Source: Antrodiella citrinella
Taxonomy: Eukaryota; Basidiomycota; Agaricomycetes; Polyporales; Steccherinaceae
Direction of reading: 5' to 3'
Length of the DNA stretch: 64,000 nt
Assembly: GCA_004802725.1 (NCBI GenBank)
Contig: SGPM01000014.1
Location: 1-64,000 of the forward strand
Of this stretch, positions 47,959 to 59,601 are shown one piece after another. The translations under genes were made by a program, and so were the position numbers. The notes under the pieces are model-generated. The model was not told the origin of the DNA. It worked only from the letters and a program-made list of their open reading frames with translations, and made no database searches. How positions within the stretch are numbered: the first letter of the stretch is position 1; every line of letters starts with the position of its first letter.

Positions 47959-48747
47959 GGTTGGTCCTTCGTACGGAATATGTGTGAAGTGGCACTGCAA
48001 GCACTATCATATAAGTAACTTGAGAATTAACTGGACAAAGAGTGGCAGTGCTTACGCGTTCACAGAGCTCGAACTTGAAGCGATTGAAGCGACGACAAAG
48101 CCTGAGGCGCCTGAGGCGCATGTCGGCATTACCCGAAACCACTGTGACTCACCCAACAAACCACTATTGACTGTCCAGCACATGTTGAGACTAAAATACC
48201 CATTTTCTTTGAAAGCACCGGAGAACTATTTCCGACTAATTACTTACAACTTCATGTGGAGGTGATAGGTTTCGCGAAAAGACTCGGAGCAACAGTATCA
48301 TCGTCAGTCTGTGTGGATACCTGCAACTCCTCAGTACTCATTTCTAGTTAGGTCCTTTCTGCCATTGACTGCCAATACTCAATGTATTTACACGTGTTAG
48401 GATCCGAAGTCGTTGCCTTTTGTGGAAGCTTGCCAGGGTCCAAACAATCCTGTTTGTTCTTCGCCAGCGGACCCACATCGATCTGATATCTCTCCAGACG
48501 CCCTGCCAGAGATGTGGCTCGTCCAGCGACTCGATGACCAAAGCAATTGTAACTGCAGTCGCCATACGTGGAATCTTCAAAGCGAATTTGGTGCCGTACT
48601 AGAGGAAATACAGTAAGAAGTGTAATGTTACAGTAATACAAGACAGGACATAATGCGACATCTCCTACAATGGCTTTGCGTTTTCCTTTGATATTTCGTT
48701 TGACATGACAATGGTGAGTAAATGAAGCTAGCACACCTTACTACGCC

Positions 48748-49449
48748 TCACTGCAAGACGTAAATGTCTTCTAGCTTCCTCACTTTCTTCGCATCAGCGC
48801 TCGAAATTTGACCGCCCCAAGGGCCGAACCCGAGCGAAATCTCAAACTTCACCAAGAAATCGCTTCCGAGCTGCATATCTACCGGAACTCCAAGATTCAC
48901 CACCCAGAAGGTATGCTCGAACTCGTATCCCTGCACATCGAACACCACCGTGACGCGCCCATAGATCGGTGCCACTGGGGACCCATCCAGGGCCTGCATG
49001 CGCACGTCGTCCACGCCGTCGCGCAGCGGTATCATCTTGTGCAATAGCCCCGCAAGGCGGAGAAACCGGAAGTCCAAGGCAGACTCGTCCGAGCCAGTGG
49101 AGATGCTGCCGCGGGCGTTGGGGGTGCGCAAGGGGTGGATCGAGATGGGGAAGCCGAGGCTGACGGCTTGAACGCGGGGGTCGGTCGCAGTGTATAGAGC
49201 CACCATGCCGCCTATGGCGCCTTCGACGTGCGACGTGCTGGGCCCCCCGGCACGCGCGAGCGGGGGGAGGCGAGCTCGGCTGGCGACGAGGTTTGCTTCA
49301 TTGACAGGACGACGAATGGGCATGTCTGTGTCTGCGGGTCCTTCATTTTGCACCTCGTCAACTTTCTCTCTGAGGTTGGCGATATGTTCTACGATCATGG
49401 ATGGGGGGGTCATTGATTTGTTTGAATTGTTGCAATCGATGTAGTACAT
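48748..49449 (-). CDS. Unrecognised protein, possible retropepsin-like core (tandem paralogue 2)
   Basis: Single exon, 233 residues from ATG 49449. It matches the gene at 47209 across the domain: FPISIHPLRTPNARG, LDFRFLRLAGLLHKMIPLR, YGRVTVVFDVQGYEFEHTFW, VDMQLGSDFLVKFEISLGF, and a shared C-terminus ADAKKVRKLEDIYVLQ. The N-terminal 70 residues are unrelated to the neighbour's. The order of conserved pieces fits a pepsin-like half with LGSDFL at its end. TGSDES stands where the catalytic DSG would be expected, so activity is doubtful. The two genes are same-strand tandem duplicates about 0.8 kb apart. Confidence 0.65.
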   Translation of the reverse strand: MYYIDCNNSNKSMTPPSMIVEHIANLREKVDEVQNEGPADTDMPIRRPVNEANLVASRARLPPLARAGGPSTSHVEGAIGGMVALYTATDPRVQAVSLGFPISIHPLRTPNARGSISTGSDESALDFRFLRLAGLLHKMIPLRDGVDDVRMQALDGSPVAPIYGRVTVVFDVQGYEFEHTFWVVNLGVPVDMQLGSDFLVKFEISLGFGPWGGQISSADAKKVRKLEDIYVLQ

Positions 49450-49987
49450 TGAGCATGAGGTTCAACTTGACTCGTGCATTTTGGTAGAAAGAAGAGACAC
49501 TTACGACGCTACAGGGCCCTGAAAGTTCGAGAGTAAGCAGAAACAGCGTTCCTCAACGCTGACTCTGCTCAATAGGGGGCCCAACGTGCGCGCAAACTTG
49601 CTTCTCAATTTGGGAGGCGGGTCAGATAGAGTGTCACATTGAAGGTCCGCCGCGTTTTTAATAGAGGTTACAGTGCCTTGTATAATTCCGTGAAAGTGCT
49701 TTGTTTTTGTTGTAAAACAGTTTTGGAATCTACTAACGCTCCCTGGATCTTCGAAATTTCACTTTCGTCGGCTACGACAGCCTGGGATTATCGACTGCTA
49801 CACGAGATGTGGCTGTCGGAGGAGGGAATCATTTGAAGCTTCAAAGCTTCACATCCAATGAACTCTATTAACAAAACAGTTATAAATAGGGAACGAGGAT
49901 ACTGTATTATCCAGGTGTACTAAATAAGATAGTTTAGGTAATAAACATCACCAACTATGACCGACAACAAACGACACCAGAAACGAA
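49450..49987. other. Intergenic region
   Basis: About 0.5 kb between two minus-strand genes. Nothing coding or structured is recognised. Confidence 0.45.
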
Positions 49988-51132
49988 TTATGCATATGAG
50001 GGAATGGTGGTCACATTGTTGTTGGCCTGAGAATTGAAGGGGAACTCCAACATCGCCAATCCCGTCAAGATATTGCCGTCAGCGGTAGCAGCAATGGTGT
50101 TGTTGGTGACAACGGTAGCCCATATGGTGCCCTGCAAATTGGGTGGGACGATAGCAGTGAACGTGCCATTACCGCTGTCGGTGATAGGAGAAAACTCGGG
50201 GTTCTGACCACGGAGGAAAGCGAGGTAGAGAGTCGAATTGCCTACGTTGGCGGGCTGTGTGAAGTTCAGGGTGATCTGAGAGCCGAGCGCGGGAGCAGCG
50301 GGGCTGACGGTGAGTGCGGTGAGATTAACGACAGGGAGAGGGGGGTTGGATGAGGGGCAAGAGACAACAAATTGGGCTAGAAAGGAAAGGACGTTAAGCA
50401 TCGACGAAATTACGATGTCTATTGATGGTAGTTACTCACAAGCAACGGAGAAAATGGCGTTGGGCCCCAACGGGGTCTCGAAAGGACCATCCCAAGGTTC
50501 GTTCTTCAAAACGGCAGAACTAACCCAGGCGGCTTGGCGAGCCTCAACGGCAAGAATGGTAGTTGCGGCCGTCAAAGTGTTCTTGTCGCTGAGCAAAGCA
50601 GCAGCGCCCATGTATGCCGACATACCAGTGGTCTCCAAAGCCATCGACACAGCGACGAAAGACTGGGGATCAGTGACGGGGCTGACCGATGAGACAAACA
50701 TCCATGAGTATAAAGGTGACAGCGATAGCAAGCATAGCTTACAAGGAGTATTCGCACGACTGAAGTGCCTGGGAGCCGAGTGCACCGCCGAGGAACTCTA
50801 CGTGGGTAGCCTCATGCTCGGAGAGCTGCTCGAAACGACCACGGACCCAAGAAGGGTAACCAGCAGCCGCAAAAGCAGCCTCGTCGAACTGCCAAAGGTA
50901 CTGATCGTAGAAGTGGTGCTCCAACAATTCAAGGAACATGGCATACTGCAAGACCTGGGTGTCTGTGCTCGGGCGTTTGAGTACGTGAGTGAAGGAACGA
51001 AGAGGACCTTGACTAACCGTTGATAGCACTGGGGGCAGGGGCGGTGGCATTGCTCTGACGCTTGACCAAGTTGGGGGCTGCGAATGCGAGGGAAACACCG
51101 GCGAGGGCGCTGAGGATGGTAGAGAACAACAT
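49988..51132 (-). CDS. Secreted ferritin-like (Ferritin_2/Rds1-type) stress protein
   Basis: Four exons (51018-51132, 50743-50962, 50440-50681, 49988-50376) give 321 residues. The start MLFSTILSALAGVSLAFAA is a signal peptide followed by a KR site. The Ferritin_2 domain follows: DTQVLQYAMFLELLEHHFYD, FEQLSEHEATHVEFLGGAL (Glu and His of the four-helix di-iron-like core), then FVAVSMALETTGMSAYMGAA and TILAVEARQAAWVSSAV. The C-terminus is beta-rich with N-glycosylation sites. The family includes fission yeast Rds1, induced by nutrient or heat stress; biochemical activity is unknown. Confidence 0.88.
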
Positions 51133-51222
51133 GACGATGAAGGACGAAAGAGCAAAGACCTTGACGAGTTGAGGAAGAAATGCGATGGGAAGTAGAGGAG
51201 GAGGAGGACACATTTTATACGC

Positions 51223-51229
51223 CACGAAT
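51223..51229 (-). promoter_or_regulatory. TATA box of the Rds1-like gene
   Basis: TATAAAA on the minus strand, about 91 bp upstream of the ATG at 51132. Confidence 0.45.
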
Positions 51230-51514
51230 GAGGGCGGAAGCAAAATTCACCAGCGAGGTGGGGTTCGATCGGTGACCGAGGCTCCCGATCAGGTTCCGGC
51301 GGACGGATTGTCAGCCTCGACCACTGGCTGACTTCTGTATCCGCCACGGAAAGGCTGTAAAGAGAAACAGGGCCAAACTTGTAACATATCCTGGATGCTG
51401 CGGGGTGAAACCCTCTAGTTGCTGTGGCGTACCCGCGAATACAAAATGTTAATGCGTCATCGCATCGGTCTACTCGGAGGCAAATCTCGGAGCTTCTCCT
51501 TTCTATACGCAGCT

Positions 51515-54500
51515 CTACTTCTCGCCAAACATAATCTTCAAGTTCTCGACGCTCTCCGGGTCGCCCTTTCCTGCAACGCCCTCTTTGCCAGAGACAGAAC
51601 TAGATCCCCGGAATGCTTCTTTCACAATTGCGGTCTTCCGCTTCTGAATCTGCAATATCCTCCCTTCGATCGTCTCGGACACCTGTCAGGTCAAAAAAGT
51701 CAGTCCACAGTCCGTTTAGGGATGGAAGCAGAGACACGTGCTATGAAATGCTTCACATATACCGTCCTTTCCTGTCCGATTCGGTGAACGCGGTCGATGG
51801 CTTTGGGGTGGCGCGTTTACTCAGCTCCAATGCGTACCCCTTGTCGGCCGAGACTCACCTTGGTTTTCCGTCGCAGCATTCCACCAGCAATCCATCTGAT
51901 GGTATTCTCGTAAGAGCAATCCGTTCTCCGCAAAAAGCACTCACCATGAACACATGATTAGCGTTCGTCAGCTGAGAACGAATACATGGTAAGTGGAGAC
52001 TCCAGGGAACAGACCATCGCAGCGCTAGCACGCACGTTCAGTCCCACCCCGCCCGCTTTCAGACTAATGATCAATACTTTCGCTTCTCGCGAGGTTTCCT
52101 TGAAGCCCGAGACCGCCGACTGTCGCTTCTTTATATCCATCGTCCCGTCAAACCGGTACCATGCAAGCCGCTCTCGCTCCAGTGCCACTTGAATTAAGTC
52201 CAGAAAACTCGTGAACTGAGAAAAGACGACAGCACGGAAGCATGGATCTTGGTCTCTCAGCCGACCTGTCCGAGATGTCAACAAAACAAAGGCCAACGTA
52301 TACCGAGGAGGAAGGTGTCGTACGTAGATGTTGGAGGAGCGCGTCCAGTTTCGTGGAAGATCTGAAATCGTTCTTGCGCAGCGTGACAGTCGGCTCGACG
52401 AGCTGCTTGGAACCCTGAGTTGGCTCGCCAGGCGTGCGGACTACTTCAAGTAGTTCGTTCTCCTATGTCAAACGATCAGCTCGTGGGGATGGAAGGGGTC
52501 GAAATGCATTATGTATGTACCTTGACCGGACTGTGAGAGCACGTCGGACACCGCCCTACTTCACCTTTCTCCTCACAATTCTCCAGAAACGCGACAACAC
52601 AGTCTTTACAGCTATGACCTGCTGTTAGCCACAGAACTGGTATACTGACGACGTAAGCTCACCATTTATGCATACACCCGGGAATGATCATAGCAGTCTC
52701 CATCACATCCAGACATATCGGACACTCCGAAGTGTCTTCTTGTCCCAAGTTCTGTAATGCATCTTCTGCGAACGCGTTGCTGCTACTCCCGGCCGCATTT
52801 GACGTGTCGGACTGTGTGAAGTTCTTGATCAACGCTTCGACGTCGACAGTCTCACCGCCGAGAGATTTGCTGGAAGCAGTTTCGTGTCCCAGCACCAAGT
52901 TGGGATGAAGGACAGCCCGTCGTAGCCTAAGGACAGAACGACGAGTATCAGCAAAAGAGCCATAGGAAAGCGTGACCAGACTGACTTCATGAGCATCGCC
53001 AAGATGGATGTATAATTCTTGCTCACAAGCCCCTTCTCATTCAACTTGTCAAAACTCCTCTTTGCGCTCCAATACAACGAGTCATATATCTTGCGCTCCA
53101 GAGGCGAGAACTCCAGATTCTCCACCGAGATCTATTTCGCGACTTGCTCAGCACTTTGGTGGAATATATGTAGACGCAAGAGGAACTCGCCTCTTTGGGC
53201 GGAAGCTCGACGATCCGCTTTCCGTCCTTGTCCCGCATCGTCTTCTCCCGCCGCAACAGCACAGCCTCCAGAATGACCTGAACAACTTCGATCGCTTTTG
53301 GATCTCGAGCGAGAAACGGCAGCGTGATGAACCTGAACTACTGTTGAGCTATTGGAGGGAACTGGGAATATATACGACAACGTACGAACGGAAGAACGTA
53401 TAGTTAGACCATGGTTCGAATTGAAGGAACTTCCTAAGCGGGTCGTCAATGTCTATCCCGTAAATACAATCAAGAACACTGACAGAAGGGAATACAAGTC
53501 TTCCAGCCTATTAACGATGGGTGTACCTGCGATACCTGGGTTAGTGAAGGAGCCGAGGATTTGGAGGATCCAACTGACCTGTGACCGCCCAACGTCTCCG
53601 GGCTCGTAAGGCGTAGACGGCTTTTGCTGTTTTGCTTTGGCGTGACTTACAATGGTGGGCTGTGATTTGAATGAGAAGATATATCTCTGGAGACCGAAGA
53701 TGGTCGCGTACCTTCATCTAAAATGATACCTACGGCCTATACATGAGCCATCTCACCCCAAACATACAGGTCAAGCACTCACGCAGCCATTCAACTACGG
53801 TGAGACCCAAAATCAGCACGCAGAAACACATTCTATCAGCGTAGCAACTCACTCTCAAACACCGGCGAGGCCACTTTCTCCGACTTCGCATGTTCGCTCG
53901 CCAACGTCCCATACGACGTAACCACACAATCCACCGCATCATCTCCATAAAGCGCCGCCTCTAGATCCAACCTGTTCTGCCCATGCCACACAATGACCTT
54001 CAGAGTCCCCTCTTTACTGCTCCTCTGAAGCTCTTCCGCCCATTGCGAGAGAAGGGAGGTCGGAGCGACGATGAGCGTGGCGTGGGGCCCTCTGGCGGCT
54101 GACGAGGTTGAATCGGAGGCACGCGATGTACGGAAGGCGCTGTTGAGGCGGAGTTGACGTCGTTTAGCGGCGGGTTGCGCTGCGTCGGAAGTACTTGGGG
54201 CTTCCGCCTCGCGAGCGGTTTGTATAAGGGAGCTGAGCATGATGGTCTTGCCCATTCCCACTACAAATGCGTACTTAGCATGAAAGGCGCAATAAGTAGT
54301 TTACGTGAATACTTACTTTCTGCGTATTGACAATGTGCGAGAAACTGTGATCAGTATTGAGAACCCAGTCAACAAAGCACTGCAATTACCGTCGCTGTAC
54401 AGAATTATCAACTCAGCAGAATGGAATGAAAAAAGTAACGGCAGACTTACGCCAGGATTCCTCCCCTGAATTTCCGCTCCGCTTTGGGAAACTCAAGACT

Positions 54501-56211
54501 TAGCTCTCCAGAGTATTCGTTGAAGTAGAATGCAACTTCGTCGGCGGTCAGATCAATCATGCCATCTGTAGGTTCCGCTGGGAAGACATATCTACGTGCC
54601 GGATTGAGCTTCCAACTAGAATAAAGAAAAGGAAGGTATACTCTTTCCAAAGGGGATGTAGCGATTGTTCTTCACGTGCAGATGAAGTGCTTGATTCTTG
54701 AGAGTGCATCCAGCTGGAGATATTTCGTCAGGAGGACTCTAAAAGAGGCGAAAAGGGGGCGTACTGCAAAGCTTGCTTCTGATACGGCCGTAGCGTCAGG
54801 GTAAAAGTGTCGGCAGGTTCCATCTCTGCCATAGCGCTATCGTTGCGTTGTGCTCTAATGAGTACAGCATGAGCAAGCAGACCACACAAAAAGAGGAACG
54901 TCAGGGTGTACTTCCTGTAAATGAGATCAAGCTCATTCTCATTCAAGTCCTCTCCGTCTACTTCTACTTCGACCTCCTCCCCATCCCCTACGATCTCCGT
55001 CTTCACTCCCGCCTTCTGCTGAACAGTCTTTGGCCGCCGGGCCAGCTTTTTCAAATCACCGTTGTCTAGATTCTTGCTATTCCGTCCACTAGTTCTCGGT
55101 CTGAGGTTCAGGGTCTTGAACAAATGCGACAGCGCGCCTTTGCGCTCCCGGAACGTCTGCTCGGACTCTGTTTCTTGACCTTCGTTGAACATCGTCTTTT
55201 GTGCGTCTTGAGTCTTGGTACTGAGGAGATGGAAAGCGGAGGCTTTGATGTACACGCCCAGTGAGACAATCAGCTCTGCGCCGGAATGCAGTGTCTCTGG
55301 ACAGTCGATGATTGTACTACCGCGAAACTCCACGAGATCTGCACAACCGTGAGCGACAGCCCCAAGTAAAGTGCTATATACGGACCGAGATCTAGCAATC
55401 TGGACACCCAAGAACTGACGTCCTGAGGCAAACGTCCGAATTCTGACAAAGCTAGCTTGAGCGTTACACAGGAAACAAATATTGACCAGTGGTACACACC
55501 AAATCCACGCATGTTCACCAAACGCGTTATAAAATCCTGCTTCTTTTTAGAGACCTGTTTGGGAGTCTGCGGTTTCAGCATCGTCGCGATAGACAGCTGC
55601 TTCTTCCCGTTCTTCTTCGCAGCCGCGCTCTTCCCGGAACTCTTCGTCTCCTTCTGGGTTACGCTGCTGGTACGTGCATCGCGTTCCACATTGATCTCAT
55701 CTCCAGCCTTCACGTATCCCTTCCCACGAGCTGTACTCCACGCGTTGCCTACCAGGAACGAGCCGAGGTACATTGATGGGGGAGGTGAGGAAACGGTCGT
55801 GAGGGGAGTAAGTTTGCGTTTCTTCGTCGGGGGACCGTCTGCACGAGCAGATGACGCGCGAGAAGAGGATTTCTTTGAAGGAGGCTTCACCTTGGATGGC
55901 CCGGCTTCGCCTCTCAGAGCTACGTCCGGATCGTACATATCCTGCATTATCTCTTCCACGTCCATCTCTCGAGGTTTGGCAGGAGAGTCTGCTGCAACGA
56001 TATCATTGTCATCGTCGCTGTCGGCCAGGAAAAGCGCTTCACTTGTGCCAGAGACGGGAGAGGAAGATCTGACTGGGAAGTCGTCTTCTAGAATGTCGTC
56101 CTCATTAGCTGTTTCGGCTTCGGCGGGTTCGTTGTCTGAGTCTGCGAAGAATAGACTGCGTTCCTGTTCTTCAAATTCCTCGATAGCCGACGATTGGGAG
56201 GATACGGACAT
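51515..56211 (-). CDS. RAD5: RAD5/HLTF-type SWI2/SNF2 ATPase and RING ubiquitin ligase
   Basis: Twenty-four exons close in phase to 1,139 residues (yeast Rad5: 1,169). Exons: 55500-56211, 55386-55442, 54912-55338, 54765-54854, 54642-54713, 54451-54591, 54390-54394, 54317-54319, 53853-54260, 53783-53794, 53712-53729, 53579-53659, 53484-53526, 53386-53433, 53191-53332, 52986-53131, 52663-52926, 52521-52611, 52324-52462, 52036-52265, 51945-51971, 51859-51895, 51742-51800, 51515-51682. Domains: acidic N-terminus, HIRAN-like [12 protein letters not shown] (about 146), LRPYQKQAL, Walker A ADEMGMGKT (500-508), [20 protein letters not shown], a RING starting [11 protein letters not shown] between the helicase halves, then RVHRIGQE. 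The family polyubiquitinates PCNA and remodels stalled replication forks. The introns at 53132-53190 and 51683-51741 use GC. Confidence 0.95.
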
Positions 56212-56276
56212 TGGAAGTGATTGAGACGTGGTCAAAACGAGGACCGCGGCGCGTCGCCATCACACGCGCGCCACCG

Positions 56277-56282
56277 ACGCGT
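56277..56282 (-). promoter_or_regulatory. Single MCB box upstream of RAD5
   Basis: ACGCGT (palindromic) 66 bp upstream of the RAD5 start codon, in a CpG-rich stretch. The same motif occurs three times before SMC4. Confidence 0.35.
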
Positions 56283-56532
56283 TTGCGAACAATAAAACAG
56301 ATACAAATATAGCCACATATGCAATCGGACGGTTTTTTTTTCACTGAAATTTTGTTCTAGTCACCAACGTTCAACACCATCCTACATTGTACTGTGCTGG
56401 AATCCTCAAGTTTATTTCGCTCAGTCCAAACTCTGCGCGTTCACCATACTGCTTGTGATCCATGTAAGTTGGAAATATTGCAACAATTATTTGAATGCTT
56501 CATATACATCCCTGCTTTTTTTTTTGGCTGAG

Positions 56533-58410
56533 ATGCCGTCCCACAGACTCCTTCGCCGTGCCAGGCTCGGAATGATCCCACTGGCACTTCCCTCAACCGT
56601 TGCGGAGACCCACACTGCACTTGGCCTCGCTCGTCAAGAAGCCCGCAGGCTTCTTTCGCATTTAAACGCGTTTGCACCAGTTCTTCGCCTTCCCCCAGAG
56701 ATTCTGTCAAATATCCTCATATTCCTGAAATATACCCCGCCTGCGTCTGCACCTCCGAGTCATATAGGAAAGTCGTCCCATGCGAACTATCACTGGGTCA
56801 CCTACACGCATGTCTGTCGCCGTTGGCGAGATATTGCACTTCAGTGTCCAGTACTCTGGTCTGACATTTTCATTGGTGTCTCCGATGTCCGCGCCCACTC
56901 CGTAGACGCGGCGGAAACCATGATACGTCGGTCCGGAACGGCACCACTGAAAGTCGAAGTTATCTACTGGGACGCCGAGGATCCTCGTGATATGATAGCT
57001 ACTCTCCAGGAGTTGTACCGCATACAAGAGTTCATTACTAGTATGTATGCGAATCCTATCAACGCCGACAGCTTCCCGCAGCTCAAGACGCTTGAACTCG
57101 GAGATGCGCCTCTTCTGCGTCGTCTCTGGTTGAATGGGTCGTCAATATGGTTCTCAAGTTCACAAACCGCATCTCCTACGTTTGGATCCTTGCAAGAGCT
57201 GTTGTACAGGGAGGTACCCCGCGAGGTCGAATTTAGGTCTCTACTCCGACCCACTCTGACTCATGTGTCACTCGAGTTGCTCTCAGGAGATGAGTCCGCA
57301 CTGGATCTGCTGCAGGCCCTTCGTGGGATGGAATGTCTTCAATTTTTGGCACTCCTTCAGATGTCGATCGCACCTGTACCCCCTCTGGGATGGTTGGATC
57401 CTCAGACATGGGTTTGCGTCACCCTCCCCCGTCTCCGTCGCTTGGACCTGCGTACTGCATCGTGCAAGCCATGGATCAATTTTTTGCGGCACCTTTCCGT
57501 CCCTTTGTCCGCGCGGTTCTTAATCAGCTTCACGTCCACTATGAAGCCTCAGGCTACAGACATCTGCGCTTTCCTCCGTGACAAAGTGGAGTCGCTTGAC
57601 TACAAGGGCTACCAACCAGGAGTCCTGTGGCCGTTTTCGTCTTTCGCTGTCGACAGGGGCCGAACGGTGTTATGGACCGCAGACTCTGCGTACAACATAT
57701 CCTCCAGTGAACGGTTCTCGTCACACAGCGATGCAGAGGAGATGTCGTGGTACTCGTACATCCATTTCTGGCTCTCCCATTCAAATCCTGCTCTCAGGCT
57801 ACTATCTGCAGCGACTGCTCTATCCGCATTCAGGCTACCATCGAGTGGAGTACGTGCCTTGTACTACAAGTGGCAGGAATCGGAGATCCCATCACGCGTC
57901 GCCCTTGAGAATATGCGGCACGTGGAGACCTTATGCGTTACGCCACAGGAGTATGTCCCACAGGACCTGTGCGTGCAGCCCGATGCGGTTGGCTGTGATG
58001 AGCAAAGCCCTCGCGTAGTCACGGACTCGGATGTCGTCTCAGGAGAGCCGTCCGTACACCCTCGCGCACTCTTCCCCAAACTCAAGACTCTCATCATTCT
58101 CCGCAGTTCATATAAACAGGTACCCTATCCACATTGGAAGGAGTGGTGGTGCAAACTCATTAGCTCTTTGGCTTCTCGACGTGACAGCACCCTCGTCCCG
58201 CAGGTCAAGAAGCTCATTTTGGTCTTACCACCTCCTCGACCCAATGCGGAGTTGCTGACAAAGACGAACGTACGAGATGTTCTACAGGTGGTGACGGAGT
58301 TCGTCGAGGTTGAAAGGGGTTCAGATACCTATAGAGAGGTTTTTCGCGTCCTGGGTGAGAGTGGTCAGTGTCCTCATGGCTTCAGAAATTTTGTCGAGTC
58401 GAGGGTTTGA
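56533..58410 (+). CDS. F-box/leucine-rich-repeat-type protein
   Basis: One exon of 625 residues starting MPSHRLLRRARLGM; an open frame runs further upstream but without an ATG. The F-box-like motif is LRLPPEILSNILIFLKY (about residue 55), followed by YTHVCRRWRDIALQCPVLWS, the hallmark of agaricomycete F-box proteins. The rest holds irregular leucine-rich segments (FPQLKTLELGDAPLLRRLWL, LPRLRRLDLRT, FPKLKTLIILRS). Such proteins usually bind Skp1 and choose substrates for SCF ubiquitin ligases; the substrate is unknown. No frameshift or stop interrupts it, unlike the three F-box relics in this window. Confidence 0.85.
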   Translation: MPSHRLLRRARLGMIPLALPSTVAETHTALGLARQEARRLLSHLNAFAPVLRLPPEILSNILIFLKYTPPASAPPSHIGKSSHANYHWVTYTHVCRRWRDIALQCPVLWSDIFIGVSDVRAHSVDAAETMIRRSGTAPLKVEVIYWDAEDPRDMIATLQELYRIQEFITSMYANPINADSFPQLKTLELGDAPLLRRLWLNGSSIWFSSSQTASPTFGSLQELLYREVPREVEFRSLLRPTLTHVSLELLSGDESALDLLQALRGMECLQFLALLQMSIAPVPPLGWLDPQTWVCVTLPRLRRLDLRTASCKPWINFLRHLSVPLSARFLISFTSTMKPQATDICAFLRDKVESLDYKGYQPGVLWPFSSFAVDRGRTVLWTADSAYNISSSERFSSHSDAEEMSWYSYIHFWLSHSNPALRLLSAATALSAFRLPSSGVRALYYKWQESEIPSRVALENMRHVETLCVTPQEYVPQDLCVQPDAVGCDEQSPRVVTDSDVVSGEPSVHPRALFPKLKTLIILRSSYKQVPYPHWKEWWCKLISSLASRRDSTLVPQVKKLILVLPPPRPNAELLTKTNVRDVLQVVTEFVEVERGSDTYREVFRVLGESGQCPHGFRNFVESRV

Positions 58411-59601
58411 CATACGGCTAAGTACGATACCGATCTCGTCGAGTTATCCTTCCTTCGCTGAAACCTATATTACATAGACCAAGTTTATCCAACCCGGGTA
58501 GGGAGAATAGCCGCGCTTGTCGTAGGATAGGTGGACGGAGGATTGAGTGTGGACGGAGAATATAAGTTGAAAAAAGATCTTGCTAGTTGGAAGGATCCAT
58601 GGAATTCAAGTATGATTCGGCGTCTGCTGTTTGTTTCTCTAAGTTCAAAACGGCTTCGACAGCTTGGACGAGTGTTGGAACGCGAGACGAACGACTTCTT
58701 CATCCAGCAGCCAATCTGGCACCAGTGGATGACGCAGACGATACAGTCTTCACGAGTCGCTGAATTCCGCCATCTCGATCGCAGCTGACATACTATATCT
58801 CACGGGATGTTCGGATCCCCCACAACTTCGACGAATGTCCTCCTCGGCCAATCAGGAGCCACGAAACATCGCTAAACGCAATCAGCGTCTACATTTTGGC
58901 TGAGGATTCGAACATGTGGGGGATCCGAACATCCCATGAGATATAGTAGATGTTAATACGACAATAAGCCACGATACATGTGAATTGGCGCACCAAGCTT
59001 TCTTGACAGACAAGGAAGACTTCGACACTGACAGTGCGCAAGCGATACGAAGCGTCCGTCAATCTGTAAAAGGCAACGACCTTGGATCCTAACACGCACA
59101 GATAGATTGACAGGTCCAGGATGTCCGAGTCTGCGACGATTCTGCGCTCAGCAAGACTCCGTCCACAACACCCGGGCCTTCCGGCTCCGGCCCAACACGA
59201 CGTGCACGAGCTAGCACACATTGAAGCACGGCGGCGTGGGCCACTCACCGCAAGTCTTAAGACCACCTGTGGAAAAAAAAATAACTCTCAACCTAGTACA
59301 GTACTAATGACAATGCATACGTGTATACACCCCGGTACTCTACCGGTACCAGCTGATGCGAGACAATTATTACAAAATGAACTATACAGATTATTCCTAC
59401 TATGTGAGATGTAACAGAGACGAGTATACCAGAGGTGAGGACCTTGGCATCAACGAGAGGAACGACGACAGATGCGACAGAAACGACAGAGTGGAAATGA
59501 GTCAACGACGACTAAACAAAAAAGACAACGAACGGGAGGACAAGAAATAGAAACACACATGAAGAAACTTCCAAGAAATGACAGAAACACTGACCGCCTG
59601 A
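58411..59601. other. Intergenic region between convergent genes
   Basis: About 1.2 kb between the F-box gene and the transcription factor gene's 3' end. Apart from the MITE at 58793-58946 I see no gene. Confidence 0.45.
58793..58946. mobile_element. MITE, copy B, TA target duplication
   Basis: 154 bp. The left end CTATATCTCACGGGATGTTC pairs with the right end GAACATCCCATGAGATATAG, and the inverted repeat extends about 30 bp to GGATCCCC. It is flanked by TA (58791-58792 and 58947-58948). It shares ends and central sequence (GGAGCCA, ATTTTGGCTG) with copy A. Its inverted repeats pair better than those of copy A, suggesting it is younger. Confidence 0.75.
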
